DNA from: JACRCT01 sp049841135
GTDB taxonomy: Bacteria; Myxococcota; Myxococcia; Myxococcales; UBA5297
Direction of reading: 5' to 3'
Assembly (NCBI GenBank): GCA_049841135.1
Contig: JASGHK010000008.1
Location: forward strand, 124,001 to 188,000
Length of the DNA: 64,000 nucleotides
This document shows, piece after piece, positions 63,636 to 64,000 of the stretch; position 1 is the first letter of the stretch; every line of letters starts with the position of its first letter. Under the pieces are notes generated by a model. That model made no database searches, was not told the DNA's origin, and saw nothing but the letters and a program-made list of their open reading frames with translations. The position numbers and the translations under genes were made by a program.

Positions 63636-64000
63636 CTAGTCCGCCAGGCTGCGGGCGTAGTCCTCGCGCACCGCGTCGTCGCTGAGCACGTCGCACGCCT
63701 CCGCGAGGCCCCGGCCGATCTCATCGAGGCGCCGGAAGAGCGTGGCGTCGTCGAGGGTGCCGAACCGGTCCGGGTGGAACTCGCGCGCGAGCTTCTCGTA
63801 GGCCTCGCGCACTTCGTAGCCCGAAGCATCGCGGCGCAGGCCCAGCATCTGGAAGTAGTCGCCGGCGACGACCTGGTTGTACTTCTCGGCGACGCGGGCG
63901 AGGTCCAGGCGCGCCGCCTCCTGCGGGCTCGCGGGGCGCGCGGCCCGGCCCAGCACGGCGATCTCGACCGCGCCGGCGGCAGCCAACGAGTAGAGCACCT
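63636..64000 (-). CDS. DnaJ-domain protein (partial)
   Basis: Runs off the right edge, so only the C-terminal 121 residues are seen. A J-domain is clear: DYFQMLGLRRDASGYEVREAY, then EFHPDRFG with the HPD triad, and ACDVLSDDAVREDYARSL. The preceding LYSLAAAGAVEIAV resembles the end of the DUF4388-type domain that precedes J-domains in myxobacterial proteins. Confidence 0.75.
   Translation of the reverse strand, partial: VLYSLAAAGAVEIAVLGRAARPASPQEAARLDLARVAEKYNQVVAGDYFQMLGLRRDASGYEVREAYEKLAREFHPDRFGTLDDATLFRRLDEIGRGLAEACDVLSDDAVREDYARSLAD

Overview
The window is high-GC DNA from a myxobacterium-like organism (Myxococcota). The evidence is the gene content: two recA genes, the first with an upstream site that fits the Myxococcus LexA consensus at 16 of 17 positions; a complete mglBA polarity pair; a block of exported TPR proteins and an FHA/AgmX-PglI protein like the Glt gliding and Nfs spore-coat machines; a short OPX lipoprotein next to a beta-barrel; and DUF4175, peptidase-MA and FG-GAP/Ig-repeat proteins. 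No rRNA, tRNA or CRISPR array was seen.

Layout. 1-4.7 kb: a membrane-protein tail, GNAT and cupin domains, a small beta-barrel, two SnoaL-like proteins divergent from a TetR regulator, and a coiled-coil protein. 4.7-6.5 kb: recA with a 21-bp repeat tract, a LexA-type box and a terminator. 6.5-9.25 kb: a two-gene insertion element (a DruA/DUF4338 protein overlapping an IS4-family transposase) flanked by copies of one palindromic repeat. 9.25-18.2 kb: ubiE, GTP-dependent pckG, a GNAT protein, a DUF4175 membrane protein and a peptidase-MA/PEGA protein. 18.4-37.7 kb: comM cut in two at its Walker A codons by a 17.8-kb integrative element. 37.8-42.5 kb: a second recA, a SEC-C protein, lipoproteins and an OPX/beta-barrel export pair. 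42.7-48.2 kb: an 1836-residue exported repeat protein. 48.3-60.5 kb: a leftward Glt/Nfs-like envelope cluster. 61-62 kb: mglBA. 62.3-64 kb: nth, def and a partial DnaJ-domain gene.

The element in comM carries a large serine recombinase at its left end. A translationally coupled leftward set of small genes leads to a primase-helicase. Further right are a small resolvase divergent from a ribbon-helix-helix protein, an Abi_2 gene, two excisionase-like proteins, and a right arm of small exported, collagen-like and tail-fibre-like proteins. It has no recognisable large terminase, portal, capsid or conjugation gene. The most economical reading is an integrative element of phage-satellite type, or a stripped prophage, that uses comM as its attachment site.

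Caution: at least fifteen apparently intact genes carry single-base frame disruptions, nearly all +1 insertions. Four are the same change, an extra A in GAT giving GAAT on the coding strand. They look more like systematic sequencing errors than gene death, so the affected genes are given as whole loci with the break noted.
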